The translations under genes and the position numbers were made by a program. The notes below the pieces were generated by a model. The model ran no database searches. It was not told the DNA's origin and saw nothing but the letters and a program-made list of their open reading frames with translations. From Parahoeflea alexandrii (GTDB taxonomy: Bacteria > Pseudomonadota > Alphaproteobacteria > Rhizobiales > Rhizobiaceae): DNA of 64,000 nucleotides. The DNA is taken from assembly GCF_024105735.1 (NCBI RefSeq), contig NZ_JAAAML010000002.1, positions 310,001-374,000 on the forward strand. The letters run 5' to 3'. Shown here piece after piece: positions 54,401 to 64,000 of this stretch (its first letter is position 1; every line of letters begins with the position of its first letter).

Positions 54401-57031
54401 ATGGCAATTGAACGATACAATCCCAAACAGGCGGAAACCCGCTGGCAGCGCATGTGGGAAGAAGCGCGGATTTTCGAGACCGACAACGACAGTCCGGACC
54501 CGAAATACTACGTACTCGAGATGTTTCCCTATCCGTCCGGCCGGATCCACATGGGGCATGTCCGCAATTACGCCATGGGAGATGTCGTCGCCCGCTACAA
54601 GCGCGCCAAGGGCTTCAACGTGCTCCACCCGATGGGCTGGGACGCCTTCGGCATGCCGGCCGAGAACGCCGCGATCCAGAACAAGGTCCACCCGCGCGAC
54701 TGGACCTATGCCAATATTGACGCCATGCGCAAGCAGCTCAAGTCGATGGGCCTGTCGCTCGACTGGAGCCGCGAATTTGCCACCTGCGACGTCGACTACT
54801 ACAAGCAGCAGCAGGCGCTGTTTCTCGATTTCCTCAAGGCCGGCCTGATCTACCGCCGCAATTCCAAGGTCAACTGGGATCCGGTCGACATGACGGTGCT
54901 TGCCAACGAGCAGGTCATCGACGGTCGCGGCTGGCGCTCGGGTGCACTGGTCGAACAGCGCGAGCTGACCCAATGGTTCTTCAGGATTTCGGATTTCGCC
55001 GACGATCTTCTGACCTCGCTTGATGAACTCGATCAGTGGCCCGAAAAGGTCCGGCTGATGCAGAAGAACTGGATCGGCAAGTCCGAAGGCCTCTCGCTGC
55101 GCTGGGAAATCGCCGACCCGGCGCTGGCCGGCGGAGCCAACGACATCGAGGTCTACACCACCCGTCCCGACACCCTGTATGGCGCATCGTTCCTGGCGAT
55201 TGCCGCCGATCATCCGCTCGCCAGGGAACTGGCCGCCAAGGATCCGGCGATCGCCGAGTTCTGCGATCAGTGCCGTCGTGCCGGCACATCGCTGGCAGCA
55301 CTCGAGACCGCCGAGAAAACCGGTCTGAAGACCGCGGTCAGCGTGGTCCACCCGCTCGACCCGGACTGGACGGTTCCGGTCTACATCGCCAATTTCGTTT
55401 TGATGGATTACGGCACCGGCGCCATTTTTGGCTGCCCCTCGGGAGACCAGCGCGACCTCGATTTTGCCCGCAAGTACAATCTGCCGGTTACGCCCGTGGT
55501 GATGCCGGCGGATGCCGACGCGGCAAGCTTTGTCATCACCGACACTGCCTATGTGGGCGATGGCGTGATGATCAATTCCCGTGATCTCGATGGCATGACA
55601 CCGGACCAGGCATTCGATGCGGTCGCCAACCTCCTCGAAGCCCGGACACTGGGCAACGCTCCGCAGGCTGCGCGAAAGACCAATTTCCGGCTGCGCGACT
55701 GGGGACTGTCCCGCCAACGCTACTGGGGCGCGCCGATCCCGGTGATCCACTGCGATGATTGCGGTGTTGTTCCTGTGCCGACTAAGGATCTGCCGGTCAA
55801 GTTGCCTGACGACGTCACGCTCGACAAACCGGGCAATCCGCTCGATCACCATCCAACCTGGAAACATGTCGACTGCCCGGCCTGTGGCAAGGCAGCCCGG
55901 CGCGAAACCGATACGATGGACACCTTTGTTGACTCGTCCTGGTATTTTGCCCGTTTCACGGCACCGCGTCACGACACCCCGACCGATCCCTCGGTTGCCA
56001 GCGCCTGGCTGCCGGTTGACCAGTACATCGGCGGTATCGAGCATGCGATCCTGCACCTTCTCTATTCACGCTTCTTCACCCGCGCCATGCGCCAGACCGG
56101 CCATGTCGACCTCAAGGAGCCGTTCCGCGGTCTCTTCACCCAGGGCATGGTGGTCCATGAAACCTACCGCACCGGAGGCGAAGGCAAGCCGGACTGGGTA
56201 CCGCCCGCCGAGGTGGTGATCGAGGAACTCGACGGCACCCGCCGGGCCCGCCATGCCAAAACGGGCGAGCCTCTGACCATTGGGTCTATCGAGAAGATGT
56301 CCAAGTCCAAGAAGAACGTTGTCGATCCGGATGACATCATCGATAGCTATGGTGCTGATACTGCACGCTTTTTCATGCTTTCCGATTCACCACCGGACCG
56401 CGATGTGATCTGGACCGAAGCCGGCGTCGAAGGCGCTCACCGCTTCGTTCAGCGGATCTGGCGATTGCTGGGCGAAGCTGCCCCGGAACTTAAAGCAACC
56501 GAAGCTGCAACCGGAACAGATGGTACGGCGCTCGCTGTTTCACGCGCAGCACACAAGACCGTCAAGGCCATCGGTGAAGACATCGAGAAGCTCGCCTTCA
56601 ACAAGGCCGTTGCCCGGCTTTATGAACTGGTCAACACGATGGCTGCCCCCCTCTCGGATGTCGCTGCGGGCAAGGCCGAAACCAAACTGAAGGCAGCCTG
56701 CAAGCAGGCCTCCGACATGATCGTGCTGCTGATAGCACCGATGATGCCCCATTTGGCCGAAGAATGCTGGAAATTGCTCGGCAATGACGGCATGGTGGCA
56801 ACCACACCGTGGCCGGACTACGATGCCAGCCTTGTGATGGATGATCAGGTCACCCTGCCGGTTCAGATCAATGGCAAGAAGCGCGGAGAATTGACAATTG
56901 ATCGCAATGCCGATCAAGCTGCCGTGGAACAAGCCGTGTTGGCGCTTGAGTTTGTCCAGAACGCGACTGGAGGCAATCCACCGCGCAAACTTATCGTCGT
57001 ACCCCAAAGGATCGTCAATGTTGTCGTTTGA
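54401..57031 (+). CDS. leuS: Leucyl-tRNA synthetase
   Basis: An 876-residue class I synthetase. HIGH motif in [17 protein letters not shown], the editing domain with [21 protein letters not shown] (Thr/Asp editing residues), KMSKS in [18 protein letters not shown], and the C-terminal anticodon/tRNA-binding region. Length is normal. The ATG at 54401 gives [15 protein letters not shown]. First gene of leuS-lptE-holA; lptE starts before its stop. Confidence 0.97.
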   Translation: MAIERYNPKQAETRWQRMWEEARIFETDNDSPDPKYYVLEMFPYPSGRIHMGHVRNYAMGDVVARYKRAKGFNVLHPMGWDAFGMPAENAAIQNKVHPRDWTYANIDAMRKQLKSMGLSLDWSREFATCDVDYYKQQQALFLDFLKAGLIYRRNSKVNWDPVDMTVLANEQVIDGRGWRSGALVEQRELTQWFFRISDFADDLLTSLDELDQWPEKVRLMQKNWIGKSEGLSLRWEIADPALAGGANDIEVYTTRPDTLYGASFLAIAADHPLARELAAKDPAIAEFCDQCRRAGTSLAALETAEKTGLKTAVSVVHPLDPDWTVPVYIANFVLMDYGTGAIFGCPSGDQRDLDFARKYNLPVTPVVMPADADAASFVITDTAYVGDGVMINSRDLDGMTPDQAFDAVANLLEARTLGNAPQAARKTNFRLRDWGLSRQRYWGAPIPVIHCDDCGVVPVPTKDLPVKLPDDVTLDKPGNPLDHHPTWKHVDCPACGKAARRETDTMDTFVDSSWYFARFTAPRHDTPTDPSVASAWLPVDQYIGGIEHAILHLLYSRFFTRAMRQTGHVDLKEPFRGLFTQGMVVHETYRTGGEGKPDWVPPAEVVIEELDGTRRARHAKTGEPLTIGSIEKMSKSKKNVVDPDDIIDSYGADTARFFMLSDSPPDRDVIWTEAGVEGAHRFVQRIWRLLGEAAPELKATEAATGTDGTALAVSRAAHKTVKAIGEDIEKLAFNKAVARLYELVNTMAAPLSDVAAGKAETKLKAACKQASDMIVLLIAPMMPHLAEECWKLLGNDGMVATTPWPDYDASLVMDDQVTLPVQINGKKRGELTIDRNADQAAVEQAVLALEFVQNATGGNPPRKLIVVPQRIVNVVV

Positions 57032-57521
57032 AGCTGCCGGATCAGGATGGAAAGCCAGGGGTCTCGCGGCCGCTCTCGGCCTTGGACTGCTGGCCGGCTG
57101 CCAGGCACAGCCGCTGTACGGGTCGATGAGCGGCGCCAGCCAGTCGATCACTGTCTCCGAGGCAGATTCGCGTGTCGAGCAGGTCGTTCGCAACGAACTG
57201 GTGCTCGGCTTTGGCGGCGAACAGCAGAACGGTGCTTACCAGCTCAATCTGAGCGTCAGCGCCGGCCTCTCCGGCCTTCTGCCCGGCGGCCTGGACAATG
57301 AATTTTCAGCTGCTCGAACCACGGTGACCGTCACCTACGTGCTCAAGTCGACCAGCACCGGGGAAACCGTCAAGTCAGGCTCCCGTTTTGCCGATGCACA
57401 GCTTGATCTTCCATCGCAGAATTTCGCGCAGGAAAGAGCCAAGCTTGAAGCCGAAGATCGGGCAGCGCGCCAGGTGGCAGCCCTCGTCCGCGCCGATATT
57501 GCGGCAGCGCTTGCCCGATAG
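57018..57521 (+). CDS. lptE: LPS assembly lipoprotein LptE
   Basis: A 167-residue lipoprotein. The signal peptide ends in [11 protein letters not shown], a lipobox with the lipidated Cys, and the mature part carries PLYGS and helical/beta regions ([35 protein letters not shown]) of the LptE/RlpB family, the plug partner of LptD. The ATG at 57018 overlaps leuS by 14 bases. Position between leuS and holA is the typical proteobacterial order. Confidence 0.92.
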   Translation: MLSFEAAGSGWKARGLAAALGLGLLAGCQAQPLYGSMSGASQSITVSEADSRVEQVVRNELVLGFGGEQQNGAYQLNLSVSAGLSGLLPGGLDNEFSAARTTVTVTYVLKSTSTGETVKSGSRFADAQLDLPSQNFAQERAKLEAEDRAARQVAALVRADIAAALAR

Positions 57522-57547
57522 ATCTGCAACCGGTTTGAACGGGCGGC

Positions 57548-58576
57548 ATGGCACAACTCAAGTCTCATGAATTTTCAGGTTTTCTGCGACGGGAAGGCAC
57601 ACCCTATCGCATCATACTGATCTATGGACCGGATCGGGGCCTGGTTTCCGAACGGGCAAGCGAAATCGCCGCAAAGACCGGCGTGGATCTCAAGGACGAT
57701 TTCGCTGTTCTGAAACTGGAAGCATCGGACCTTTCGGGCGACCCGGGCAGATTGGCCGATGAATTCGGAGCAATCAGCCTGTTTGGCGGCGACCGGTTGG
57801 TCTGGGTAAAAAATGCCGGCAATGATCGCGGGCTGATACAGGCGCTGACAGCGCTCGTGGAAACCGAGCCCGGTTCATCCCATCTCCTGGTCGAGGCCGG
57901 AGATCTGAAAAAGGGCAGTGCTCTGCGCAAGCTGATTGAGAACGCCCGCACAGCTCTCGCCATACCCTGTTATGCAGATGATGCCCGCGGTATTCAGACG
58001 CTGATGGACGAGGAGTTGGGTGCAGCCGGTCTCACCATCCAGCCAGATGCACGTCAACGCCTTGCGCAGCTTCTCGGAGGTGATCGGCTCGCCAGTCGCA
58101 ACGAATTGAAAAAGCTAGCACTTTACTGCCATGATTCGGGCAAGGTGACCGACGAGGATGTGATCGAGGCGATGGGCGATGTTGCCGCCCTGTCGGTTGA
58201 TGATGCTGTTGATGCGGTCTTTTCGGGAGATCCGGTGCGGCTTGAGGCAGCACTCGAACGGATTCTGGCCTCCAAGACCTCCGTGTTCCTGGTCATGCGA
58301 AGCTGCATCCTGCAGTTCGAACAGCTCGACGCCATGCGGTCGCTGGTCGAAAACCACGGACGCCAACCCGCCCAGGCGATGACCGAAAAAGGCCGTGGCA
58401 TTCACTTCAAGCGCAAGCCTGTGGTTGAAAAGGCACTTCGTCACTGGCGGCTTCCGGCAATAAACCGGGAAATGCGCCGGTTGGCCGACGCCGTGCTCGA
58501 AACCCGGCGCAGGCCGCAGCTTGAGGCCTCCATAGCCCGGCAAGCGCTGCTGCGCACGTGCCTGCTCAGCCGCTGA
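57548..58576 (+). CDS. holA: DNA polymerase III subunit delta
   Basis: A 342-residue clamp-loader delta subunit. It has IILIYGPDRGLVSERASEIAAKTG at the start, DLSGDPGRLADEFGAISLFGGDRLVWV, LLVEAGDLKKGSALRKLIE, and a C-terminal domain with LASRNELKKLALYCHDSGKVTDEDV. The AAA-like fold opens the beta clamp. It starts 26 bases after lptE and is convergent with parB. Confidence 0.94.
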   Translation: MAQLKSHEFSGFLRREGTPYRIILIYGPDRGLVSERASEIAAKTGVDLKDDFAVLKLEASDLSGDPGRLADEFGAISLFGGDRLVWVKNAGNDRGLIQALTALVETEPGSSHLLVEAGDLKKGSALRKLIENARTALAIPCYADDARGIQTLMDEELGAAGLTIQPDARQRLAQLLGGDRLASRNELKKLALYCHDSGKVTDEDVIEAMGDVAALSVDDAVDAVFSGDPVRLEAALERILASKTSVFLVMRSCILQFEQLDAMRSLVENHGRQPAQAMTEKGRGIHFKRKPVVEKALRHWRLPAINREMRRLADAVLETRRRPQLEASIARQALLRTCLLSR

Positions 58577-58602
58577 CGGATCTTGATCTTCTGAAAATCA
58601 GG

Positions 58603-59496
58603 CTATTTCTCGCCCAGAAGCCGACACAACTCATCAAGTTGTTCGAGCGACTTGTACTCGATCCGCAACTGCCCGCCCTGCCCCTTGTGGGCCAGCTGGA
58701 CCTTCAGTCCGAGCACATCGGAAAGGCTGCGTTCAAGCGCCAACGTGTCCGCGTCCTTCTCTTCCGGACGGGTCGCCGACTTGGTTTCAATTCCTGCCGG
58801 ACTGGAACCCTGTTCTGCATCCCTCTGTGCCAGCTTTTCGGCGTCACGAACCGAGAGACCTTCCCCGGCGATCTTTCGCGCCAGGCCGACCGGATCGGAC
58901 GTGGACACGATGGCGCGCGCATGGCCGGCAGACAGCGCACCTTCGGCCAGCATCTGCCGCACTTCGTCCGGAAGCTTCAGCAGGCGCAGCGAATTGGCCA
59001 CGTGGCTGCGGCTTTTACCGATGACTTCGCCCAGATCATTCTGGGTATAGCCATACTGCGCAATCAGCTGCTCATAGCCCTGGGCTTCTTCAAGCGCATT
59101 GAGATCGGCGCGCTGGACGTTCTCGACAATGGCAATCTCAAGCGCTGTCCGGTCGTCAACGTCCCGCACGATGACCGGAATATCCACCAGGCCGGCCATC
59201 TGCGCTGCGCGCCACCGGCGTTCACCTGCGATGATTTCATACCGGCCTTCACCTGCGCTGCGCACCATCACCGGCTGCACGATGCCGTGTTGCCGGATCG
59301 ACCGCGACAGGTCTTCAAGATCGGCCGGATCGAAGCTGCGGCGCGGATTGCGCGGGTTGCGGCTGACATGCTCGATCGGTACCATCCGGTCAGCTGAAAC
59401 TGCCGGTTTCGACTGAGCCTGCACCGGCTGGTCAATCTCGCCGATCAGCGCAGCCAAGCCACGTCCCAGTCGCTTCTTTGTTACATCGTCTGACAT
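58603..59496 (-). CDS. parB: Chromosome partitioning protein ParB
   Basis: A 297-residue CTPase clamp that loads at parS. Start region KKRLGRGLAALIGE, CTP-binding GERRWRAAQMAGL and NPRNPRRSFDPADLEDLSRSIRQHG, helix-turn-helix NDLGEVIGKSRSHVANSLRLLKLPDEVR, and a C-terminal dimerisation domain ending LEQLDELCRLLGEK. ATG at 59496; a GTG at 59508 is possible. Downstream of parA; four parS-like sites lie within 4 kb upstream. Confidence 0.96.
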   Translation of the reverse strand: MSDDVTKKRLGRGLAALIGEIDQPVQAQSKPAVSADRMVPIEHVSRNPRNPRRSFDPADLEDLSRSIRQHGIVQPVMVRSAGEGRYEIIAGERRWRAAQMAGLVDIPVIVRDVDDRTALEIAIVENVQRADLNALEEAQGYEQLIAQYGYTQNDLGEVIGKSRSHVANSLRLLKLPDEVRQMLAEGALSAGHARAIVSTSDPVGLARKIAGEGLSVRDAEKLAQRDAEQGSSPAGIETKSATRPEEKDADTLALERSLSDVLGLKVQLAHKGQGGQLRIEYKSLEQLDELCRLLGEK

Positions 59497-59530
59497 CGTC
59501 TCATCCACTCTTGCCGTCGACCTGCAGGGG

Positions 59531-60325
59531 TCAGGCAGCCTTGCGATTGCGTTCGCGCTGAATTACCTCTGAAGCCAGCTGCAGATAGGCCTGGCTGCCT
59601 GCGCACTTCAGATCATAGAGAATTGCCGGTTTTCCATAGGACGGCGCTTCCGATACACGCACATTTCGGGGGATCAGGGTTCGGTAGACCTTGTCGCCCA
59701 GATGCGAGCGGACATCCTCGACCACCTGAAGCGCAAGATTGTTGCGCGCATCATACATGGTCATGACGATACCCTGGATATCCAGCGTCGGATTGAGCGA
59801 ATCCCGGACCTGACCGACCGTCTCCAGCAACTGGCTCAAGCCCTCCAGCGCGAAGAATTCGCACTGCAGCGGGACAAGAATCGAATGCGCGGCCGCCATG
59901 GCGTTCATCGTCAGCAGGTTGAGCGACGGCGGGCAATCGATCAGCACATAACTGTAGCGCATCGCCTCTTCGGTCTGAAGCGCCTTGCGCAGACGAAACA
60001 CCCGGTCCGGCGTGCCGGCAATTTCCATCTCGACGCCAAGCAGATCCATCGTCGAGGGAATGATGCTCAGATGCGGCACGGCGGTCTGCATCACGGTCTC
60101 GCCGATTGTGGCATTCTGCGTCAGGAGATCATAGGCCGAGACACCACGGTCCTTGCGATCTATACCCAGCCCGGTGCTGGCGTTGCCCTGCGGGTCGATA
60201 TCGACAATCAGGACTTCCTCGCCAATCGCCGCGAGCGCGGTCGCGAGATTGATGGCGGTGGTTGTCTTGCCCACGCCGCCTTTTTGGTTGGCAATGGTTA
60301 TGATCCGGTTCTTCGAAACTTGCAT
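59531..60325 (-). CDS. parA: Chromosome partitioning ATPase ParA
   Basis: A 264-residue deviant-Walker ATPase. Walker A' is ANQKGGVGKTTTAINLATAL, Walker B-like VLIVDIDPQGNASTGLGI, and the C-terminal block SEAPSYGKPAILYDLKCAG. It drives segregation of ParB-parS complexes. The ATG at 60325 is chosen (MQVSKNRIITIANQKGG); the longer frame to 60388 overlaps rsmG. Lies directly downstream of rsmG and upstream of parB. Confidence 0.97.
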   Translation of the reverse strand: MQVSKNRIITIANQKGGVGKTTTAINLATALAAIGEEVLIVDIDPQGNASTGLGIDRKDRGVSAYDLLTQNATIGETVMQTAVPHLSIIPSTMDLLGVEMEIAGTPDRVFRLRKALQTEEAMRYSYVLIDCPPSLNLLTMNAMAAAHSILVPLQCEFFALEGLSQLLETVGQVRDSLNPTLDIQGIVMTMYDARNNLALQVVEDVRSHLGDKVYRTLIPRNVRVSEAPSYGKPAILYDLKCAGSQAYLQLASEVIQRERNRKAA

Positions 60326-60341
60326 CGAGAGGGTCCGCGGC

Positions 60342-60986
60342 CTAGTTGCGCTTGGAAAGATTACTGATCTCCAGGATTGCCGATCCATCCTGTGCCAGAC
60401 TTTGATGTTCTACCAGATCAAAGCACCACAGGTCACGCGCTGATCCGACTTCTCCAAGATAATCCAACCCTTTGTGAAACCACATTTGCACCGAGGGATT
60501 GTCCTCCGCATAAGGAGCGGCGTAATCAAGCAAATCGGACAGAGAAGCCAGCGCACGTGCCGAAATCGCATCGATTTTTTCCAGCTTATGCCGCGCATCC
60601 TCGATTCGAATCGGATGAACACTGGCCCGAGCGCCAGTTTCAAGAATCACCTGACGCAGAAATGCAGCCTTCTTGTTGTTGCTTTCGACCAGATACACCC
60701 AACCTTGCTGATGCTCTGCAAGGCAAATGGCCGTGACCAGACCAGGAAAGCCGGCCCCACTGCCCATGTCGAGCCAACGCATCGATTGTGGCTTCAGCCA
60801 ATAGAGCTGAAGACTGTCAAGAACATGCCGCTGCCATAGTTCCGGCAGGGTATTCGGCGAAATGAGATTGATCGAAATCTGCCATTTTCGCACGAGGTCC
60901 GCATAAAGGCTCAGCTTGTCCCATGTTTCACGTGAAACAAAAGCGGAATCCGGGAAGAAGCCTTTGGAAACATCAAACTGGGTCAT
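60342..60986 (-). CDS. rsmG: 16S rRNA (guanine-527 N7) methyltransferase
   Basis: A 214-residue SAM methyltransferase (GidB) modifying 16S rRNA. The SAM-binding motif is RWLDMGSGAGFPGLVTAICLAE, preceded by LPELWQRHVLDSLQLYWL. Its ATG at 60986 is immediately adjacent to the mnmG stop (60987-60989), showing coupling. A perfect parS site lies inside its 5' coding region (60924-60939), encoding FVSRET. Confidence 0.95.
   Translation of the reverse strand: MTQFDVSKGFFPDSAFVSRETWDKLSLYADLVRKWQISINLISPNTLPELWQRHVLDSLQLYWLKPQSMRWLDMGSGAGFPGLVTAICLAEHQQGWVYLVESNNKKAAFLRQVILETGARASVHPIRIEDARHKLEKIDAISARALASLSDLLDYAAPYAEDNPSVQMWFHKGLDYLGEVGSARDLWCFDLVEHQSLAQDGSAILEISNLSKRN
60924..60939. promoter_or_regulatory. 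parS site, perfect consensus
   Basis: TGTTTCACGTGAAACA, the exact 16-base parS consensus bound by ParB, inside the start of rsmG and 600 bases upstream of parA. Confidence 0.9.
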
Positions 60987-62858
60987 TTATCCAATTGCCC
61001 TGTCCGTGACGCTACCGGAGTACTTCCGGAGATTCGCCAAAAGAAGTGCTACGGCAGCAGGTGTCATCCCCTCGATCCGTTCCGCATGGCCAACCGATGG
61101 TGGGCGAATGCGTTCGAGCTTGGTCTTCAGCTCCTGCGACAGACCGGGAAGATTATCATAGCGAAAATCATCAGGGATTCGTCTTCCCTCTTCGCGCCGG
61201 CGCTCTTCGATGTCCTGCGCCTGCCTATCAAGATACACAGCATAGACGGCATCAATGGCAGCAGACTCAAGAACCTTGCGTCCATGCGCGGACAGATCCG
61301 GCCAGATATGAAGAATCCGCTCAACGGAGATATCAGGGTAAGATAGCAGCTGAAATGCTGTGCGGCGAATACCGTCCTTGTTCAGGGAAAGTCCAAATTT
61401 TTCAGCTTCGCTGGGCGAAAGGCTCAACTGCTTCAGATCCGAAAGACATTTCGCCAACGAATCGAAGTAAGCCGTGAACCTTTCCTGACGATTCGTGGAC
61501 ACACACCCGAGCGCTATTGCCTTGGGTGTAAGACGCAGTTCCGCATTGTCGGCACGCAACGACAGCCGATACTCGGCCCGGGAGGTAAACATCCGATAGG
61601 GCTCACTTACACCCTTTGTCGTAAGATCATCAATCATGACCCCTATATAGGAATCCGTCCTGCTGAAAATACAGGAATCCCGCTTTTGAACTTTCAGCGC
61701 CGCATTGAGACCGGCAACCAGGCCCTGAGCCCCCGCTTCTTCGTAGCCGGTTGTGCCATTGATCTGCCCGGCCAGAAACAGACCACTGATGCGCCGTGTC
61801 TCCAGCGTGTGGCCGAGTTCTCTCGGATCGACATGATCATATTCTATCGCATAGCCCGCCTGAAGAATTCGGACATCCTCAAGCCCTGGAATTGTCCGGA
61901 GAAACGATTCCTGCACATCCTCAGGCAACGAAGTGGATATCCCGTTGGGATACACGGTTGAATCGTCTAGGCCTTCGGGTTCGAGGAAAATCTGGTGACC
62001 ATCTCTTTCACCGAACCTGACGATCTTGTCCTCGATCGACGGGCAATAGCGTGGGCCGACGCCTTCGATCTGACCCGAATACATGGCTGACCGATGTATG
62101 TTGTCCTGGATGATCCGGTGGGTTTCAGGCGTAGTCCGCGTGATACCGCACCTGATCTGGCGTACTTCGATCCGATCGGTAAGAAAAGAAAAGGGGATGG
62201 GCTCGGCATCGGCTTCCTGCCACTCGACACGATCCCAGTTTATGGTGTTACCGTCGAGCCGTGCCGGTGTGCCCGTCTTCAGCCTTCCGAGTTGAAACCC
62301 TGACCTTTCCAGTGTCCCCGACAAGCCTACAGACGGATCTTCGTTCATTCTGCCGGCAGGTATCTTCCGATCGCCAATGTGAATGAGGCCGCGGAGAAAG
62401 GTTCCGGTGGTCAGAACAACCGCACCGCAATCGATCAGCCGTCCGTCCTTGAGCAAAACACCTTCGATTCCGTCCTCGTTCATCTTGAGGTCTTCCGCCT
62501 CGCCCTCGATGATGTCGAGATTGGGTATAGCGTCCAGCAATCCCCGGATCGCTTCCCTGTAGAGCTTCCGGTCAGCCTGTGTTCTCGGACCCCATACGGC
62601 CGGTCCCTTGCGGCGGTTCAGCATGCGGAACTGAATACCTGATTGGTCAGCGGCAAGGCCCATGAGGCCATCCATGGCATCGATCTCTCGAACAAGATGA
62701 CCCTTCCCAAGACCACCGATGGCCGGATTGCAAGACATGGTGCCAATCGTGTCTCGCCGATGAGTCACCAGCGCGGTCTTCACTCCAAGACGTGCAGCGG
62801 CAGCGGCAGCCTCGCTGCCTGCATGGCCTCCGCCAATCACAACTACATCGTACTTCAT
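60987..62858 (-). CDS. mnmG: tRNA uridine-5 carboxymethylaminomethyl modification enzyme MnmG
   Basis: A 623-residue FAD protein (GidA) that with MnmE modifies the wobble uridine of several tRNAs. FAD site [21 protein letters not shown], then [41 protein letters not shown], and [29 protein letters not shown] at 62858 with GGAGG six bases upstream. A longer frame to 62936 runs through a parS site and is not supported. The mnmE gene lies upstream on the same strand. Confidence 0.97.
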   Translation of the reverse strand: MKYDVVVIGGGHAGSEAAAAAARLGVKTALVTHRRDTIGTMSCNPAIGGLGKGHLVREIDAMDGLMGLAADQSGIQFRMLNRRKGPAVWGPRTQADRKLYREAIRGLLDAIPNLDIIEGEAEDLKMNEDGIEGVLLKDGRLIDCGAVVLTTGTFLRGLIHIGDRKIPAGRMNEDPSVGLSGTLERSGFQLGRLKTGTPARLDGNTINWDRVEWQEADAEPIPFSFLTDRIEVRQIRCGITRTTPETHRIIQDNIHRSAMYSGQIEGVGPRYCPSIEDKIVRFGERDGHQIFLEPEGLDDSTVYPNGISTSLPEDVQESFLRTIPGLEDVRILQAGYAIEYDHVDPRELGHTLETRRISGLFLAGQINGTTGYEEAGAQGLVAGLNAALKVQKRDSCIFSRTDSYIGVMIDDLTTKGVSEPYRMFTSRAEYRLSLRADNAELRLTPKAIALGCVSTNRQERFTAYFDSLAKCLSDLKQLSLSPSEAEKFGLSLNKDGIRRTAFQLLSYPDISVERILHIWPDLSAHGRKVLESAAIDAVYAVYLDRQAQDIEERRREEGRRIPDDFRYDNLPGLSQELKTKLERIRPPSVGHAERIEGMTPAAVALLLANLRKYSGSVTDRAIG

Positions 62859-62915
62859 AGAATGCCTCCAGGAGACGGTGTTCTTGGTCAGCCAAAGCCG
62901 AAAGTCAAGGCACAT

Positions 62916-62931
62916 CGTTTCACGTGAAACG
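62916..62931. promoter_or_regulatory. parS-like site between mnmG and mnmE (core perfect)
   Basis: CGTTTCACGTGAAACG, identical to parS in the central 14 bases and symmetrical but with C/G instead of T/A at the ends. In the 162-base gap between mnmE and mnmG. Confidence 0.75.
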
Positions 62932-62969
62932 TACACGATGCTCGCTGAGCTGGCTGTTGTTGGGGTCAG

Positions 62970-62985
62970 TGTTTCACGTGAATCA
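62970..62985. promoter_or_regulatory. parS-like site, one mismatch
   Basis: TGTTTCACGTGAATCA matches the parS consensus except for one base (T for A at position 14), in the same intergenic gap. Confidence 0.65.
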
Positions 62986-63007
62986 CAGGCATGGCCCAGT
63001 AATGCAC

Positions 63008-63023
63008 TGTTCCACGTGAATCA
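63008..63023. promoter_or_regulatory. Degenerate parS-like site, two mismatches
   Basis: TGTTCCACGTGAATCA differs from parS at two positions and ends in the mnmE stop codon (63021-63023). Binding is uncertain. Confidence 0.45.
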
Positions 63024-64000
63024 TTTGCCTACACAGAATTCCGAAAAAATAACGCCGAGCAGATCTTCAACATCGACCTTGCCGGTAATGCGGCCCAAGG
63101 CGGTTGCCGCGTTCCGCAGATACTCGGATCGGACTTCAATTGGCAGATTCCGACCTATTACTGCCTTTTCTGCCTCGGCGACGCAGGTCTTGAGATATTG
63201 AACATGCCTATCTCTCGTGGGCAGTGCTTCACCTGCCCCCGGATGGTTCTGGCCGATCCGGTTCTTTATTTCCTTCATCAGAAAATCAATGCCGGATCCC
63301 GTCTTGGCAGATATGGACAGGACTTCGGAGGCTGTTGTCCCAAATTCCAACTGGCGTAAATCCGACTTTGTCAACAGAAGCAGACTGTTTGGGCTTACAC
63401 CGGCTGTCGCGCCAACGGCAGTATCAACAGCTGTGGCATCTCTCAGCTCGAGCACCAAATCCGCCTCTTCCGCGGCCCTCAGACTTCGCCTTATGCCCTC
63501 GAGTTCAATCTGGTCCTCCGAAGACCGAATGCCAGCGGTATCCTGAACCAGGACAAGATGCCCGCCAATATCCAGGCGAACCTCGACAATATCCCGTGTG
63601 GTACCCGCAATATCGGATACTATGGCGACATCGCGTTGGGCCAGCGCGTTCAACAATGACGATTTGCCGGCGTTCGGCGGACCTATCAGGGCTATCCTGA
63701 ATCCATCCCTGACAATTTCCCCCACCCTTGCCCTGGACAAGTGCTGCTTCATCTCGTCAAGCAGAGCCTGCATCTCTGGCCATATCCGGTCTGAAACCGC
63801 GCCCGGAATGTCGTCTTCATCTGAAAAATCGAGTTCGGCTTCCACCATCGCCCGGGCATGTGTCATCTTGTGCGCCCAGCCGGAATAAAGTGAACCCAGA
63901 ACACCTTCTGCCTGGCCCATAGCCTGTTTCCGCTGTGCCTCGGTTTCTGCCCGGATGAGATCGGACAGTCCTTCGACTGCCGTCAGATCCATTCGGCCGT
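63021..64000 (-). CDS. mnmE: tRNA modification GTPase MnmE, 5' end outside window
   Basis: The visible 326 codons are the middle and C-terminal parts. They start NGR-MDLTAVEGLSDLIRAE-like sequence, giving MnmE helical domain, followed by the G domain with IALIGPPNAGKSSLLNAL (G1), IVSDIAGTTRDIVEV (G2), VLVQDTAGIRSS (G3) and LLTKSDLRQL (G4), and end in the FCVGK C-terminus with the catalytic Cys (C[ILV]GK). The N-terminal domain with the formyl-THF site is beyond base 64000. Partner of MnmG. Confidence 0.97.
   Translation of the reverse strand, partial: GRMDLTAVEGLSDLIRAETEAQRKQAMGQAEGVLGSLYSGWAHKMTHARAMVEAELDFSDEDDIPGAVSDRIWPEMQALLDEMKQHLSRARVGEIVRDGFRIALIGPPNAGKSSLLNALAQRDVAIVSDIAGTTRDIVEVRLDIGGHLVLVQDTAGIRSSEDQIELEGIRRSLRAAEEADLVLELRDATAVDTAVGATAGVSPNSLLLLTKSDLRQLEFGTTASEVLSISAKTGSGIDFLMKEIKNRIGQNHPGAGEALPTRDRHVQYLKTCVAEAEKAVIGRNLPIEVRSEYLRNAATALGRITGKVDVEDLLGVIFSEFCVGK

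Noticed and set aside
54221-56056. A 611-codon frame antisense to leuS
   Set aside because: Shadow frame; leuS is certain from its HIGH and KMSKS motifs, and no domain is recognisable in the antisense frame.

Overview
The window looks like chromosomal DNA of an alphaproteobacterium of the order Hyphomicrobiales (Rhizobiales), most like Rhizobiaceae or Hoeflea-type organisms. This is inferred from high GC content, rhizobial gene neighbourhoods (response regulator / xthA / lolA / ftsK / amt-glnK / tesB / ubiH-like / trx-LON-Trm112; leuD-leuB-asd; purH / heparinase / rsmB / htpX; mnmE-mnmG-rsmG-parA-parB facing leuS-lptE-holA), a giant NAD-glutamate dehydrogenase, and a TTAA-N7-TTAA (CtrA-type) site upstream of ftsK. 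Nearly all of it is core genome. I see no prophage, integrase, transposase or CRISPR array.

Layout. 1-500: a BrnT/BrnA toxin-antitoxin pair, with brnT cut by the window edge. 600-4650: a DUF1761 membrane protein, an L,D-transpeptidase, an OmpR-type regulator, a free cyclic-nucleotide-binding domain, xthA and lolA. 4732-7353: ftsK. 7500-11400: two consecutive glnK-amt operons whose glnK genes and amt signal peptides lie in a 536-base repeat with a single visible mismatch, each with its own sigma-54-like promoter. 11.5-17 kb: tesB, a UbiH-family hydroxylase, a TetR regulator, Trm112, a LON-domain protein, a thioredoxin-TPR protein and a ProX/YbaK deacylase. 17.4 kb: tRNA-Gly(GCC). 17.7-21.5 kb: small and catabolic genes (ion channel, zincin, M20 amidohydrolase, DUF1737, CoA ester lyase).

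21.6-28.8 kb: leuD, then an acyl carrier protein and ketosynthase that resemble NodF and NodE, an M23 peptidase, leuB, an Lrp/AsnC regulator divergent from a PhzF-like gene, and asd. 28.9-33.6 kb: a lytic transglycosylase, a carbonic anhydrase, an overlapping DUF429 / pdxY / small-protein cluster and an AhpD-like protein. 33.7-40 kb: the NAD-glutamate dehydrogenase and a UMF1-family transporter. 40-47 kb: purH, a heparinase-like protein, rsmB, htpX with a sigma-32-like promoter, an SDHAF4 homologue and an SNase-like nuclease. 47.2 kb: a 21-codon ORF with a perfect extended Shine-Dalgarno and its own terminator. 47.5-54 kb: acs, the DUF1013/TrcR regulator, an SDR, prpE and a YggS protein. 54.4-64 kb: leuS-lptE-holA convergent with parB, parA, rsmG, mnmG and partial mnmE, with one perfect and three diverged parS sites.

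Together the genes cover nitrogen assimilation (GlnK/Amt, glutamate dehydrogenase), branched-chain and aspartate-family amino acid synthesis, acetate/propionate activation, envelope biogenesis (LolA, LptE, transglycosylase, L,D-transpeptidase, M23) and chromosome segregation (FtsK, ParABS). The items I would look at first are the NodFE-like pair inside the leucine genes, the glnK/amt repeat with an Amt paralogue lacking the first twin histidine, and the small-ORF transcript at 47.2 kb.
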